Origin: Halichondria panicea
Lineage: Eukaryota > Porifera > Demospongiae > Suberitida > Halichondriidae
Assembly (NCBI RefSeq): GCF_963675165.1
Contig: NC_087392.1
Location: forward strand, 2,309,001-2,373,000
Direction: 5' to 3'
DNA: 64,000 nucleotides
This document shows, in pieces, positions 24,399-35,689 of the stretch; positions within the stretch are counted from its first letter, which is position 1, and each line of letters opens with the position of its first letter. Below the pieces are notes generated by a model. It saw only the letters and a list, made by a program, of their open reading frames with translations. It did not search any database and was not told the origin of the DNA. Both the position numbers and the translations under genes were made by a program.

Positions 24399-24549
24399 TG
24401 AGAGAACAACCCCCCATAGTGAGAGACAACCCCCCATAGTGAGAGACAACCCCCCCCCCATAGTGAGAGACAACCCACCATAATGAGAGACAACCCCCCA
24501 TAGTGAGAGACAACCCCCCATAGTGAGAGACAACCCCCCATAGTGAGAG
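24399..24549. repeat. 20-bp minisatellite (GAGAGACAACCCCCCATAGT)
   Basis: About seven or eight near-identical head-to-tail units of 20 bp, differing mainly in the length of the C run. Units abut without spacers, so this is a VNTR in a tensin intron and not a CRISPR array. Confidence 0.9.
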
Positions 24550-24792
24550 AGACCCTCAAATCAAAATCAACTATGAGCAGGCAATGGGATCGACAATATC
24601 AATCAATCACAGCGATTAGTGATTAGTGACTCCAGTAACATTTGGTAGTGGTGAAAGCACAATTGCTAGACTTGTAGACTATTAATTTAACGTGAATTTT
24701 AGGAGCGTGTAGAGTCATGAATAGCAGAAGTTAATTCATAACACGGTTAAAACATTTAAAAGGGGATACCTCCCACTTTTTTAATTAATATC

Positions 24793-25506
24793 ATGGCTCT
24801 GCAAGTAACAAACGAAGTGTTTGGTGTGATACCAGAAGACACCTCAACAAAAGCAATCGAAGCTACATTTGATCATATTCACTATGACGGTGGAGTAGTA
24901 TCTGCAGTAACAGTGATCAGCAGCCATGAACATATTATTGGCATCGATATACTACGATCTCTGCATTAACAGTTCAAAGGGAAAGTAAATTGGATGGTGA
25001 AGGTTTTGGTCACCGAAGATCATGAAGACATAGAAGCAGTTTGTGATACTGCTATTTCATATGTAAAGCGAGTTACCGGTGAAGCACCAGTATATCATGA
25101 TGGTGGCTTTAATAAACGCAAGAGAAAGCATCATGTGTACGCACTGGTACACCGAAATCTGTACTACGTGGAAAAGACACCATATCCAACCTATTTGAAG
25201 AGCAGTGTGAGCGCTTATCTTCGAAAAAATCCACTGTCAGACTTTTATATCGGTATTGCTAGTGGTCGTGATGCTTTCACTGCAATGAAAGCACGTCGCA
25301 CAGGTGACGACTACAAGGAAATGCACGGCATCAACCGGATGACGGCTGTTTTCAAATCGAAAGATCAAAAAATATGCAAAAAGCGTGAAAAAGAACTTGT
25401 TGCAGCGTACAAAACGCACCCAAGGAATTTAAATCGAATAGGCGGAGGTGGGGGAAGAAGTACCAAACAACCATGGAGTTACGTGTACCTCGCCATGCAT
25501 GTTTGA
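24793..25506 (+). pseudogene. Single-exon ORF with GIY-YIG-like nuclease features, one in-frame stop
   Basis: An intronless frame from ATG 24793 to TGA 25506 (about 237 codons), interrupted once by TAA at 24967-24969; both sides are in the same frame. The downstream part alone has an ATG at 24994 (170 aa). Near the C-terminus are FYIGIASGRD, then a basic RRTGDDYKEMHG segment, then a Glu-containing helix (KKREKELVAAYK) and NLNRIGGGGGR. The order tyrosine/glycine strand, Arg, Glu, Asn is that of GIY-YIG endonucleases, though the first GIY-type strand (VYALVHRNLYYVE) is atypical. It sits antisense in a tensin intron. It could be a decayed captured gene or part of a mobile element. Function is not established. 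Confidence 0.5.
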
Positions 25507-25783
25507 GATTTGAGACTGACTAGAAACATATAAAGCTAGACTGATAGAAAGACGGACAGTAGACTAGAAACTGTAACATTTTAAGTACATGTACATGTGT
25601 ACTGTAGCTAAAGATTTCTGTGTACAGATCGAGTTTATATTTTGAATCTAAAAAATTGGTACCTGTACATGTTCAGTACATACACGTACATGTACATGTG
25701 AAATGTGTTCCATATGAAGTCTAAGGCGTCCAAGGTAAAGCCACAAGCAAGCTCAAGACTCCTTAAAAAAGTCGACATAACTG

Positions 25784-26238
25784 TTACAACTTATCCCGAT
25801 CTTCAACTATTGATCCACGAGCATAACGTTGGATAAAGGTTGCTGCGTTTAGAATGCCTAAATAATTCGTCCTTACGATACATTGTCTAGACCAAGCTTC
25901 AATACAATGGCAAGTTTTACTTTGAGGAAACGTTTTTGGGCTATGGACCTTCTTACATGAGTTTGAAGAACAATAACAGCAGATCGCTTTCGTAAGTAAT
26001 CATTTCGTACAATACACATTCGAGCTGAGGCTTGCAGAATGCAAGTAGCTTTGCGAATTTGCTGGTAACGTGCTTGAGATATCATAGATCGAACGTGTGC
26101 CTGAACACGTACCACAGTTTCCACTGTCTTTATATAAACGCTTCGCTCTTGCCTCATAAGCAAAATAGACCTCCATTTTCGCTGCAGCAATGTCGTACAA
26201 ACACTGACACGTGCAAACAGTTTTCTCAGGTGAAACAT
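25784..26238 (-). pseudogene. IQ-motif repeat fragment (ASPM/myosin-like)
   Basis: The minus-strand frame 25873-26238 encodes four or five IQ-like units (RVQAHVRSMISQARYQQIRK, ILQASARMCIVRNDYLRKRS, VLQTHVRRSIAQKRFLKVK) that resemble the calmodulin-binding IQ array of ASPM. A further IQ unit (AATFIQRYARGSIV) follows at about 25784-25860 in another frame, which implies a frameshift. No flanking exons or calponin-homology domain are seen. It sits in a tensin intron on the same strand. It is likely a decayed fragment, perhaps of retrocopy origin. Confidence 0.45.
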
Positions 26239-26254
26239 TTTCCAACTAGGTCGT

Positions 26255-26331
26255 TAAAATTTCGTGGAGGTCAGCCTGCCCATGAAAATAACGAATATTT
26301 TACCCCACGAAAATTACCTGCTATACGGTAC
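26255..26331. repeat. Truncated relative of the CCGTATAG MITE family
   Basis: Ends CCCCACGAAAATTACCTGCT followed by ATACGGTA, matching the right terminus of the element at 34041-34273. The left half is degenerate or missing. Confidence 0.6.
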
Positions 26332-26571
26332 ATGCATGCACAACTGTATACCCTCAAGCTTGTAACTCTCCCACTAATGTACTGCATGTACATGTACGTA
26401 TGATAAACTGTTGTTTACAGTCTTGTACATGTATGTAGAAGCATAAACATGTGCATGTACATTGTATGTGCATGTGCATGTAATTGCCTAGCAACAAAGT
26501 ATGAAGGGTGGGTGGTATCATGCAGTGGTGTGAGGCCCGGGTGACTACTTAATTTTGATGCACTAATAAGG

Positions 26572-26646
26572 ATCGTGGTTACTCAATATTAGGAGTCCTT
26601 TGTTGTGGCAAACTATAATAATTTACTGATATTGAGTAACCACGAT
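26572..26646. repeat. Short hairpin (ATCGTGGTTACTCAATATTA inverted repeat)
   Basis: Arms at 26572-26591 and 26627-26646 pair almost perfectly around a 35-bp loop. It is a probable small MITE or fold-back unit. Confidence 0.75.
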
Positions 26647-27211
26647 TCCGGGAGTATTACTGTACTGTCCAGACAGTTAAAACATTGACCCACTCACGTA
26701 CCATCAGGATACTGGTCCTCTGCATTGTCGAAGATGAGCTCCACCCGGGTACTATCATCAAATCTCTTGTCTTTGAAAGCATCGTCCAGATCTGCCTTGC
26801 TGTACACCATCCGGAGGTTCTCTCCCACCACTGCCGAGTGGAACTGACAGCGAAAGATTATCTCCATTCCGTGGGACTTTTTGTGGAAGCATTTGATCTG
26901 AGTGTGCGTGTGTAGTGGTGGGGGAGGTTATGACAAGTGTGACAGCTGTATGGGTGTGCTTCATAATTACATGGTACATGTACATGCATACACGTACACT
27001 AACCTACATGTACATGTACGCAAAATGTGTACAAAATGTAGGAACAATTAATAATCAAGGGATGTCAATACAGTACTCCTGACCTACCTACATGTATGTA
27101 GCTACATTGTACGTACATGTACATTGTACAGTTACTCACCAAGACTTCTCCTTTTAGACTCAGTCCTCCGTATATGGATATCTTCACTCTCTCCTTGTCC
27201 GCCTGGCAAAG

Positions 27212-27212
<1 letters not shown>

Positions 27213-27267
<55 letters not shown>

Positions 27268-27277
27268 GGGGGGGGGT
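27213..27277. repeat. (GT)n microsatellite followed by poly-G
   Basis: About 25 GT units and a run of roughly ten G, immediately upstream (minus sense) of a tensin exon whose acceptor is CACACACAG. The pyrimidine/purine tract forms part of the splice acceptor region. Confidence 0.9.
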
Positions 27278-28174
27278 GAACGGTTAGTTATCGTGGGGCT
27301 ACAAGTACAGTGGAGCCCGCCACTTTGCAAAAATAAAATCTGCAAAACCTAAAATAGTAATGGTAATGACACACGGTCGGTCCTTGCCAGAATGCAATAG
27401 TTAGATCGCAAAAGGTTAACATTTCTGCTGATTTGGTCCATTTGCAAAGGTTTCAAAAACCCGCAAAATATTCTAGTAATACGGTGGGATATATTGATGC
27501 ACAAAGTAGGCCACAAAACTCACATACATGACATGTATGACAGAGTGAAATAATTGAGCAAAAATGAGTATCAACCCTCCACCCACCCCAACGCCCACTC
27601 ACTATAGTCCAGAGGTGTAAACGAGGTCCATGTTGTCGTAGATCTTGAGGAACGGTCGAAACCCTCCCTTGCCGTCAAAGTTGGGTATACCGTGGATGAT
27701 GAGATGCTGGAGGGTCACGGGCCTGTGGAACAATGTGCGTACATGTACATGTAGGCTGTAATACTTAGTATGTGTATGTGTTGTGTAGAGTGTATCAAGA
27801 CTAGATATGAGTATACATACATGCATATTCAAGGATACATGTACATTGTAGCTAGTATTCTTGCCACTTTTGTATAGATGCAGTACAGTAATTGAAGGAT
27901 ATCTACGATGTATACAGCACAGTTATAGTAACATGTATACAAATGTAGGTACTGTTCCTGTACAAACGTAATTAATTATCCTGATCAAAACATTTTTGAA
28001 GAAATAGCGATAACGTCCTAAGCATAGACGGATATAATCCACAGACTCACGGTGATTGGAGGTCGATCTTCCCGGCTAGTAGGTCAGCAAAGTAGTGAAC
28101 GTACTTCCTCTGGGAGGGTTGGGTCACGCCCCCACACTTGCTATCGTAGAACCTCTTCATGGCGAACCGATCCA

Positions 28175-31100
28175 GGACAGAAGCAACGTGTGGCCATTGC
28201 TCGAGCTCTCCTCAGAAATCCTAAAATCCTCCTTCTGGACGAAGCCACCTCTGCCCTGGACTCTGAGAGTGAGAAAGTTGTCCAGAATGCTCTCGATAAT
28301 GCTTGTGCACGTACTGATCGCACAACTATTGTGATTGCTCATCGCCTCTCAACCATTCAAAATGCTGATCTTATCGTGGTTTTAGACAAGGGCCAAGTCA
28401 CTGAATCTGGTACTCATTCCGAGCTTCTCACCAAGAATGGATTGTACGCTGATCTCGTGAACACCCAGTCCCAAGCTCTACAACTTGAGGTTCCTCGATA
28501 CAGAGCCAGACCTCTAACTGGATGTAGCCTGAGAAGCAAGTCTTGGAAACAAAAGAGTATCCCTCGTACTCTGCGACGAGCCACAACCTTCACTAGCTCC
28601 GTGAAAAACCTCTCTAGGCGATCCTCTAGAATTAGTACACCGTCTAGAGCTAGTAACCGTAGCAGCTCTGCCACAGAACCCACTGAGATGACTGACGTTG
28701 GTACATCTGTTGACGTTGTTGCCCCAAGTCCAGTGGAAAGCGATATTGACAAGGATAAGCTCCCTGATGTGTCGTCATGGAAACTGATGAAAAATCTGTC
28801 GTGGAGGATTTGGCTGGTGGTGTTCATTGGGATCATGTCCTCCATTTTGAATGGCCTAGTCTTTCCCTCCTTTGCTGTTGTGTTTGGAGAAGTGCTGGGA
28901 GTGTTCTCTCTGCCGGCTTCTCAAGTTTTGGACGAAATTCACCCGTGGGGAGCAACGTTTCTCGCTCTGGGCATTGTACTCGCCGTCTCTACATTTGTCA
29001 AGGTGAGCAGTAAGCAAGATGGATGCAGGGCGGATCTAGCCAAAAATGTATAGGGGGTTATAGACAAAAGCGAGCGCGCAAAATGTTTGGCCACGCCCCT
29101 TTCATGCCCACTTAATTGAAATTGATATCATGCGTGCACAAAGCAAATCTACTGTCTACTACAGCTAGGTGCCTTGTCATGTATACTAATACATGTGAAT
29201 GGTATGTTGGTATGTGTGGATGGAAATTATTGTGTATTACTACTTAGTGTGTCCTGGACTTGTACTCATGTCAACAGATACTAATACTTCATCGTTCACA
29301 GCTTGTAAGTTAACCATGCACATTGCTCATTTAGCCACAAGCAACACAAGTGTAGGTTGATCTAGTTTTTGTGAGTGTTTGGGGGGTTGCAACCCCTGAA
29401 ACCCACCCCCTAGATCCGGGCCTGGGATGTGTGTACAGTGTTAGGACCTGAAACTCATGAGCAAATTTTTTCGTGCTATTTTTGCCAATAATTTTCACCT
29501 CATTCAATCAATCATGACTGCTCTCCCACACAGAACCTATGCTTTAGTATATCGGGTGAGAATTTGACTCGAGTTGTTCGCTCCAAGCTTTTCAAGGCCA
29601 TTCTTCGTCAGGAAGTTGGCTGGTTCGATGATGAAAGTAACTCAACGGCCGCACTCTCTACAAAGCTTTCCTCCAATGCTGGAGATGTCAGTGGGGTATG
29701 TCAGTTTATTCAAGCTAGCCCTAAACCTAGCGATAAGGAATTCCATTGTACATTGTACCTAAAATAAATTTCGGCCCCATATAAAATTGGTCTTACTTCT
29801 TTTCTTTTCTGGTGTTGCCTTGTTTAAACAAGTATAACACAGTAGAAGAGTAATTAATGCTCTGTTGGCTCATGTGTTTGCTGTTCTGTGTCTTGAAGGC
29901 TGAGTGTGTATGTTTCTTGCAGGCTGCCGGTGTGCGGCTGGGTACTGTGATAGAGATGTCTGTGACACTGTTGGCCTCCATGGCTGTTGCGTTTGGTTAC
30001 TCCTGGATTACTGCCTTTGTTGTTGTGGGACTCATTCCTATCCTGGCTGTGGGCAGTGTACTGTACTTTTCTTTGGCTGCTGGGCGTAAGAAGTCCTCCA
30101 ACAAGGGCCTCAAGGAAGCATCAGAGGTGAGTGCTCACCTTCTTAGCCGAGGGGTTGTAGCTATTACTACATTAGGTAGCTAGCTACTCTCACTACCAAC
30201 TGTAGTTGCAATGTAGCAAACAGTATGTTACAGTCTATAATTATTTCTTGTTACATTGTATTTCTCGGTGCAGATTGCTCTGGAGAGTGTGAAGAACATC
30301 CGTGTGGTGGCTGCTTTTGGTCTTGAAGAATCGTTTTATCAAACTTTTGAGAAAGAAGTTCTGGGAACCTACAAGTAAGCGTACATATACATTCAGGAAT
30401 GCATGAACATGCACTCCTGATACGTTACATATACTTCTTTTTATTTTTATTTCTTGCCTCCACTGATAGGAGAGTATCCTTGTTTGGTAACGTGGTGGTT
30501 ATCATTGTTATTATTGCATAATCAGGTCTGCACGGGCTTTTCTGAGCCCATGTATGTAATTCACTGCGAATTTTTGGGTTGGGAGGTCATCAAGCCAGGA
30601 TGTGCCGATGTGACGTAAAGTGTATGCAACCACATGCTCATTGATGTACACGCACACACACAGATTGTCGGTCTGCCTTAGTGTGCTCTTTGGTGTTGCC
30701 TATGCTCTCACCCAATCTCTCGTTTTCTTTGCTTACATTGTCACGTTTCGTTTTGGTGCTTACATCGTCATGTTACCTACTGACGACATTCTCTACACTG
30801 GTTACGAAAACGTTTTCCGTGTATTTTCTGCCATTGTGTTTGGCTCAATTGCTATTGGAGCAACTGGTTCTTTCGCTCCAGATTACACCAAAGCCAAGGA
30901 ATCAGCAAAAATTGTGTACGCCATTTTGGATAGGAATCCTGAAATCGACAATTACTCCCAAGATGGATTAAAGCTCGAAGATGTGAAAGGAGATCTCCAA
31001 TTTGAGAATGTTTTCTTTGCCTACCCTCAGAGGCTCCAAGTGAACGTACTGTCAAGTTTCAGCCTCAAGGTGAAGCAAGGTCAAACTCTCGCTCTGGTGG

Positions 31101-31975
31101 GGGCAAGTGGAGGAGGCAAGAGTACAGTCATGCAACTCATCGAGAGGTTCTATGACCCGCACGCTGGATGTGCTTCTCTGGATGGCACAAATATCTTGGA
31201 CATTAATCTCTCCTGGCTCCGCTCTCAGATTGGGATAGTGTCTCAAGAGCCGGTGTTGTTTGACGGAACGGTTGCTGAGAATATCCGATACGGGGCCCTG
31301 TTCAGAGAGGTGTCTGATGAGGAGGTGATTGCTGCAGCCAAATCTGCCAACATACACAGCTTCATTGAAACACTGCCAATGGTGAGTAACGTTAACAGGG
31401 CCTACCCTGTTTTCTGCTTGTGCTATGGGAGGCAGTGGAGATGGAATGATGGTTGATGTTAAGTACCCCTAACCTCCCGTACATGAATCTCTCAAATCTA
31501 ACATTCTATATATAGACCCTCGACAAACAAACAACATTATAATACATGGCTGATATAAACTGCGTTTTACGTACAGGGTTACAACACCAGTGTTGGTGGC
31601 GAGAGCAACCAGTTGAGTGGTGGACAGAAGCAACGTGTAGCCATTGCTCGAGCTCTCCTCCGAGATCCGAAAATCCTCCTTCTGGATGAGGCCACCTCTG
31701 CCCTGGACTCTGAGAGTGAGAGGGTGGTACAAGAAGCTCTCGACAAAGCCAGGGAGGGCAGGACCTGCATAGTCATTGCTCACCGTCTCTCAACCATATA
31801 TAACTCCGACTGCATTGCTGTACTGAAGAGAGGCAAAGTGGCGGAGTTGGGGACTCATCGGGAGTTGATGGAAAAGAGGGGGCTCTATTATAGGCTGAAT
31901 GGAGCGAAGGCTACAAGCCAGCCAGAGCAGGAGACAAATAACACCGAGAGTGGCATTTCAATTTTACAAATATAA
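28175..31975 (+). pseudogene. ABCB1-like: Truncated copy of the second ABCB gene (linker, TMD2, NBD2)
   Basis: Exons 28175-29002, 29534-29695, 29923-30126, 30274-30374, 30664-31381 and 31577-31975 correspond one to one with exons 10-15 of the gene at 11736-19879. All splice sites and frames are intact. The copy starts inside the first ATPase domain, just after the LSGG codons, and has no start codon, TMD1, Walker A of NBD1 or promoter. An open plus-strand frame runs across the junction from about 28052, but it is antisense to a tensin exon and lacks an ATG. Near-identity to the parent means that expression data would map to both. Confidence 0.9.
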
Positions 31976-32807
31976 TGTGACATTTTAGATATAGCAATTT
32001 TTAGACATGAGTTTACAGTACATTCAAACACATTCAATAGCTTCATAAGCTAGCGTATAAATTTTGAATTTTACCTTATACGTACGTACACGGCAGTGGT
32101 TCTAGATCTCCAAATGCCACTAATGATTATGATGACAATTATAATTTTCAAATCAATGACATAAAAAAGTAATGTGCAAATGAGCTGACTATTACGTTAT
32201 ATGCAGCACTTCAGCTAGTATAAGCACACACATAATCATACTAGGTATAGTGAGTATCTCTTCGTGAGGACGAGTTAGAATAAGATAGTTTTTCATGCTT
32301 TGATTTTCGCTCATGGTGTAGCTGCATGGAGAGACGGAGAGACAGTACAGGTTTACAGTAAAGTCTTAATGCATTTTAATTAAGAGAACTTACCACTCGC
32401 TGTTGCTTGTACTTTTGTTTGAACTCTGCAAGAGACAACTTGTTGTCTAGAAAATCTTCTGCAATGACCTGGGAGAAATAATAGAGAAGTATACAGCCTG
32501 TCATATTACGTACCTCTGATTCAGTTTCTGCTTCCTGCGTCAGTGTCTTCAATCGAGCCACAATGTTTTTGGACTGGTACCTCTGCAAGTGTGTGTGTGT
32601 GTGCGTGTGCGTGTGTGCGTGTGTGTGTGTGTGTGCGTGTGCGTGTGTGCGTGTGTGTGTGTGTGTGCGCATGTACATATAATACGTGATACCATTACCT
32701 CAGTAAGCTGTTTTTGTTCTTCTAGCAGTTTCTCATAATCAGTCTTCAGTGCTTGCATCTCTAAGAACTACATGTATATACAACACAAAACGTAAACTTC
32801 TAAGAAA
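28175..32807. repeat. 4.6-kb segmental duplication, copy A'
   Basis: Direct copy of 16078-20714. The left boundary joins a tensin PTP exon (antisense) to ABCB exon 10 at GATCC|AGGACAGAAG. The right boundary passes without a break into the complete VPS37A gene. Since VPS37A is intact here and ABCB is intact on the left, each copy holds one original junction. Confidence 0.95.
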
Positions 32808-35422
32808 GCCCATTATCACATACAAACAAGTTTCAATGTAATCACGTGCACATTCTATGGAACATATTGCTAATACATGTACATGTACATGTACAACCCA
32901 TACATGTACCTTTTCCTGAAGCTGTGTCCATGATTCCTGCATGTCGGGCTCAACTCTCAGGTTGAGACCAGCCTGCCCTTCATTGTCAGCCAATAACTGG
33001 TCTCTGTCGCTGTGCACTTTTCGGATCTGCGTAGCAGGTTGAAACAAGTTCGTAAGTAAACTCCCATCGGACATATAAATTGACACTAGCACAATGACAA
33101 TGTACTATGAGTATGTACATATCTATACACTGTACACGACATTATACATGTAACAAGGCAAACAAAAATGGTGGACACACAAGTGCATGTGTTCGTGTGC
33201 TAAGCACTTACCACATCCATCTTTGTGACGTACTGCTCGACTAGGACCGGCCCTTCTTCCTCATTGAGGTATCTATTCAGCTCCTCAGTACTGCACACAC
33301 ACGACAAGGCAATCAACTTTACACACCTCATTCAGCACACACAATCAAGCGTACAATGGATCCGATGTAAACAAAAACTATGGATACAGTCTTCATATAA
33401 TACAACCCTTTTCACCTCATTTGAAACATTCAAAACAAAATGTCACTCCAATTGACGTACAGAGTGTGCTACAGTAGTGGTTGACTTATGATAAGGTTTT
33501 CATTTAAAGTGAAGTAAAAAGGGATGTGTAAACAAACACACAACAGAAACAATGAATTCACCTCATTTGGCCAATGTCCTCTAATTTATCTTGGAGAGAG
33601 GGGGGCACGTAGCGACTCCTGGCAGGGACAGCCTGAGGGTGAGATAATAACACACACGATATCAACACATGTACAACACATTCCAAGCCTGAGGGGATAG
33701 TAACACACACAATATCAACACGTGTAGAACACATTCCACGTCAAGGGTACACTGTACAAAGATCAGTACTCACAACAGAGGGTGGTGGGGCTGGTCTCCT
33801 GGTTCCCCCATGCTCCCATTCGTCACTGGTCACCGTGTGAGGTACAGAGCTGTACATGAACGTTGTGTGAGGTGCACTCGAGGGGGGAGGAAATAGAGGG
33901 ACATAAAACATGCTGGAGCCGGCCTGCACTGGAGTGGGGTGTGACATGGGGAGGAGCTCAGGAGGGTGCTCTGTAAACTCCTTAACAATCTGCAAGAAAG
34001 TGTGGCATCGCACGATAATTATGTGCTTTGTGGTCGTGTATACCGTATAGCGGGAAATTTTCGCGGGTGCAAATTTTCGCTATTTGGCTCCCAGAGAAAT
34101 TTTCACGGTTTTAATTTTCGTGTCAATGCCAATAAACCACACCCACCAATAGGTTTTGCACCTGCGTATACCGGTGCGTGGGAGTTTATCCCAGTTTTAA
34201 TTTTCGCGTTGACTACTCTGCCCTCGAAAAACGCGAAAATTTGCACCCCACGAAAATTTCCCGCTATACGGTATTTGTATGTATAATTATAGAGAACCCA
34301 ATTTAAAAAAGCCACACTGGCATCACTGCAATACTAAGAATGGCTTACTTGTTGAATGGCTTTGCCCAGGTTTGAGTGAATTGAAAACTGCGAAGGAACA
34401 AAGCATAGCTACTAACAACACGTTATCAGCAAAAATACTCACATTCTTGATGGCCGGACTCCCATCCACCATCATCTGCACACAGACAAATCAACAAGCC
34501 ATGAAAATACAGCAGAATCTCACAAACATCTACACTACATGTATCACACGTGCTTGAAGGACACTGTCATCAATTGCATAGTATTAGACCAGAAGAGGAT
34601 TGTCAGGGTCAAAAAGGTCTTAATGCTTCCGGATGACTTCAATTGAATTCCACTCAGCTAGCTCCACGTGAATTGGAGATACGTGGAATTCAATTAAAGT
34701 CCTCCGGAAGTAGCTTTATGATTGACCCTGACGACCTCTGGTATTAGACTAGACAGTTGAGTTTTAGTATTTTTCTCTACGCATGAGCACATGTGATATA
34801 GTAGAGTTATACACATGATGAAATGCCTGACTCTATAGACACTAACAAAGGAAGTAATATGTGTACACTGACGTACATGCTCATTGATCCAGGGATGTCT
34901 CATTGGAGGGTACACTGTCACGATCGGGGCATGATCAGTCAGAGGAAAGCTCTGAGGCAGCTTACTGCATAATAAACATTACTAATTCATACTTTAGTGT
35001 ACAACGCATACGTCACTCCAGTGCCAATGTGTAGGTGGTCTGCTAAGATCATGAGGCTTACACGGCAGCGGATGTGGAAACGCTCTAAAATTTATAACTT
35101 GTCCTTTACTAACCCAAACCACTCCCTTCCACACCTACATCCGGTGCCCCATAAATATTACTCAGCACCTTGTCACTTACATATCCAGAGTTATGGTCAG
35201 ACTGTTCACGGTCAGGTCGACCCGATACAACTCATCTCTGCTCACCTCCACCGCACTACAGTGAAGATAGTCTAGTCACAGTTTATGTTTATATTATAAT
35301 TATACTCACTTTGGAATGTGCTCCCTCAGACACTCTATCTGCTTGTGCTTTTGTTTCTGAACAGAACTGACTGCTGGTACGTTGCTGGCTGTGCTAGAGC
35401 GACTACCAAACCATGAACTCAT
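32241..35422 (-). CDS. VPS37A: VPS37A, ESCRT-I subunit
   Basis: Component of ESCRT-I, which sorts ubiquitinated membrane cargo into multivesicular endosomes. Twelve minus-strand exons: 35310-35422, 35181-35255, 34877-34964, 34443-34475, 33774-33989, 33562-33632, 33212-33290, 32910-33026, 32699-32767, 32514-32582, 32394-32468 and 32241-32321; 361 aa in an exact frame (human about 397). The N-terminus MSSWFGSRSS with a UEV-like domain (DLTVNSLTITL, VTVYPPMRHPWINEH) is diagnostic of VPS37A among the VPS37 paralogues. A Pro-rich linker and a coiled-coil Mod(r) domain (YEKLLEEQKQLTERYQSKNI, DFLDNKLSLAEFKQKYKQQR) follow. Start codons of this gene and the CWH43-like gene are 267 bp apart, head to head. 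Its last four exons also occur as a fragment at 20148-20674. Confidence 0.95.
34041..34273. mobile_element. 233-bp MITE, CCGTATAGCGGG termini, TA target
   Basis: Terminal inverted repeats of about 40 bp (TACCGTATAGCGGGAAATTT; right end complement). Flanking TA dinucleotides suggest insertion at TA. The interior is AT-rich with AATTTTCG repeats. It lies in a VPS37A intron; a truncated relative is at 26255-26331. Confidence 0.88.
34590..34740. mobile_element. 151-bp MITE with 9-bp TSD (GTATTAGAC)
   Basis: Ends CAGAAGAGGATTGTCAGGGT and its near-complement (ACCCTGACGACCTCTG). The same 9-bp sequence GTATTAGAC flanks both sides (34581-34589, 34741-34749). Subterminal CTTCCGGA and CACGTG-containing palindromes match the element at 45473-45645. 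It lies in a VPS37A intron. Confidence 0.9.
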
Positions 35423-35689
35423 GTCACTATGTTACAGTACAGTAGAGATGCTACAGTGAACTGATGAATAAAAGGAGATGGTGCCTACACAGCATAAGTT
35501 TTATTTTCAAAATTACTTTTCTGTAAATTAAACGACAAGAGTTCTTTGACCTTTGACCTTCATTCCTAGAAGAGGAGCACCAGAGGAGCACTGCACTGCA
35601 TTGAATCAGTTTACTGTTTAATAGTAGAGTGGTTCTGGTACCTACTTAGTACTAGATCTACAGCTAAGAGCTATATCTTATTGTTGAAT
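35423..35689. promoter_or_regulatory. Divergent promoter, VPS37A / CWH43-like
   Basis: 267 bp between opposed start codons. It must hold both 5' UTRs and promoters. No TATA box is evident. A TTCTTTGACCTTTGACCTTC stretch (about 35539-35559) has a DR1-like TGACCTTTGACCT repeat typical of nuclear-receptor sites; this is inference. Confidence 0.6.

Larger units (their letters stand above)
20867..28174 (-). pseudogene. TNS: Internal fragment of a tensin gene (PTP end, C2, linker)
   Basis: Minus-strand exons: 28051-28174 ([23 protein letters not shown], the end of the PTEN-like phosphatase domain), 27603-27722 ([20 protein letters not shown]), 27140-27212, 26702-26897 (C2 domain ending DLDDAFKDKRFDD), 24082-24268, 22660-23082 and 20867-21619 (disordered Ser/Pro/Lys-rich linker). 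The C2 motifs match the tensin family of focal-adhesion actin linkers. The first exon is cut at 28174/28175 by the ABCB copy, so the catalytic-site part of the phosphatase domain and the start are missing. The last exon has an open donor, but the next DNA is duplicated ABCB/VPS37A, so the SH2 and PTB domains are also missing. A complete gene should exist elsewhere if the assembly is correct. Confidence 0.85.

Noticed and set aside
24399-24549. Direct repeats as a CRISPR-like array
   Set aside because: Units are 20 bp and contiguous with no spacers; the genome is eukaryotic. It is a minisatellite.
28052-29053. 333-aa plus-strand frame across the tensin/ABCB junction as a chimeric gene
   Set aside because: No ATG; its first part is antisense to a tensin exon. 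It is open by chance.
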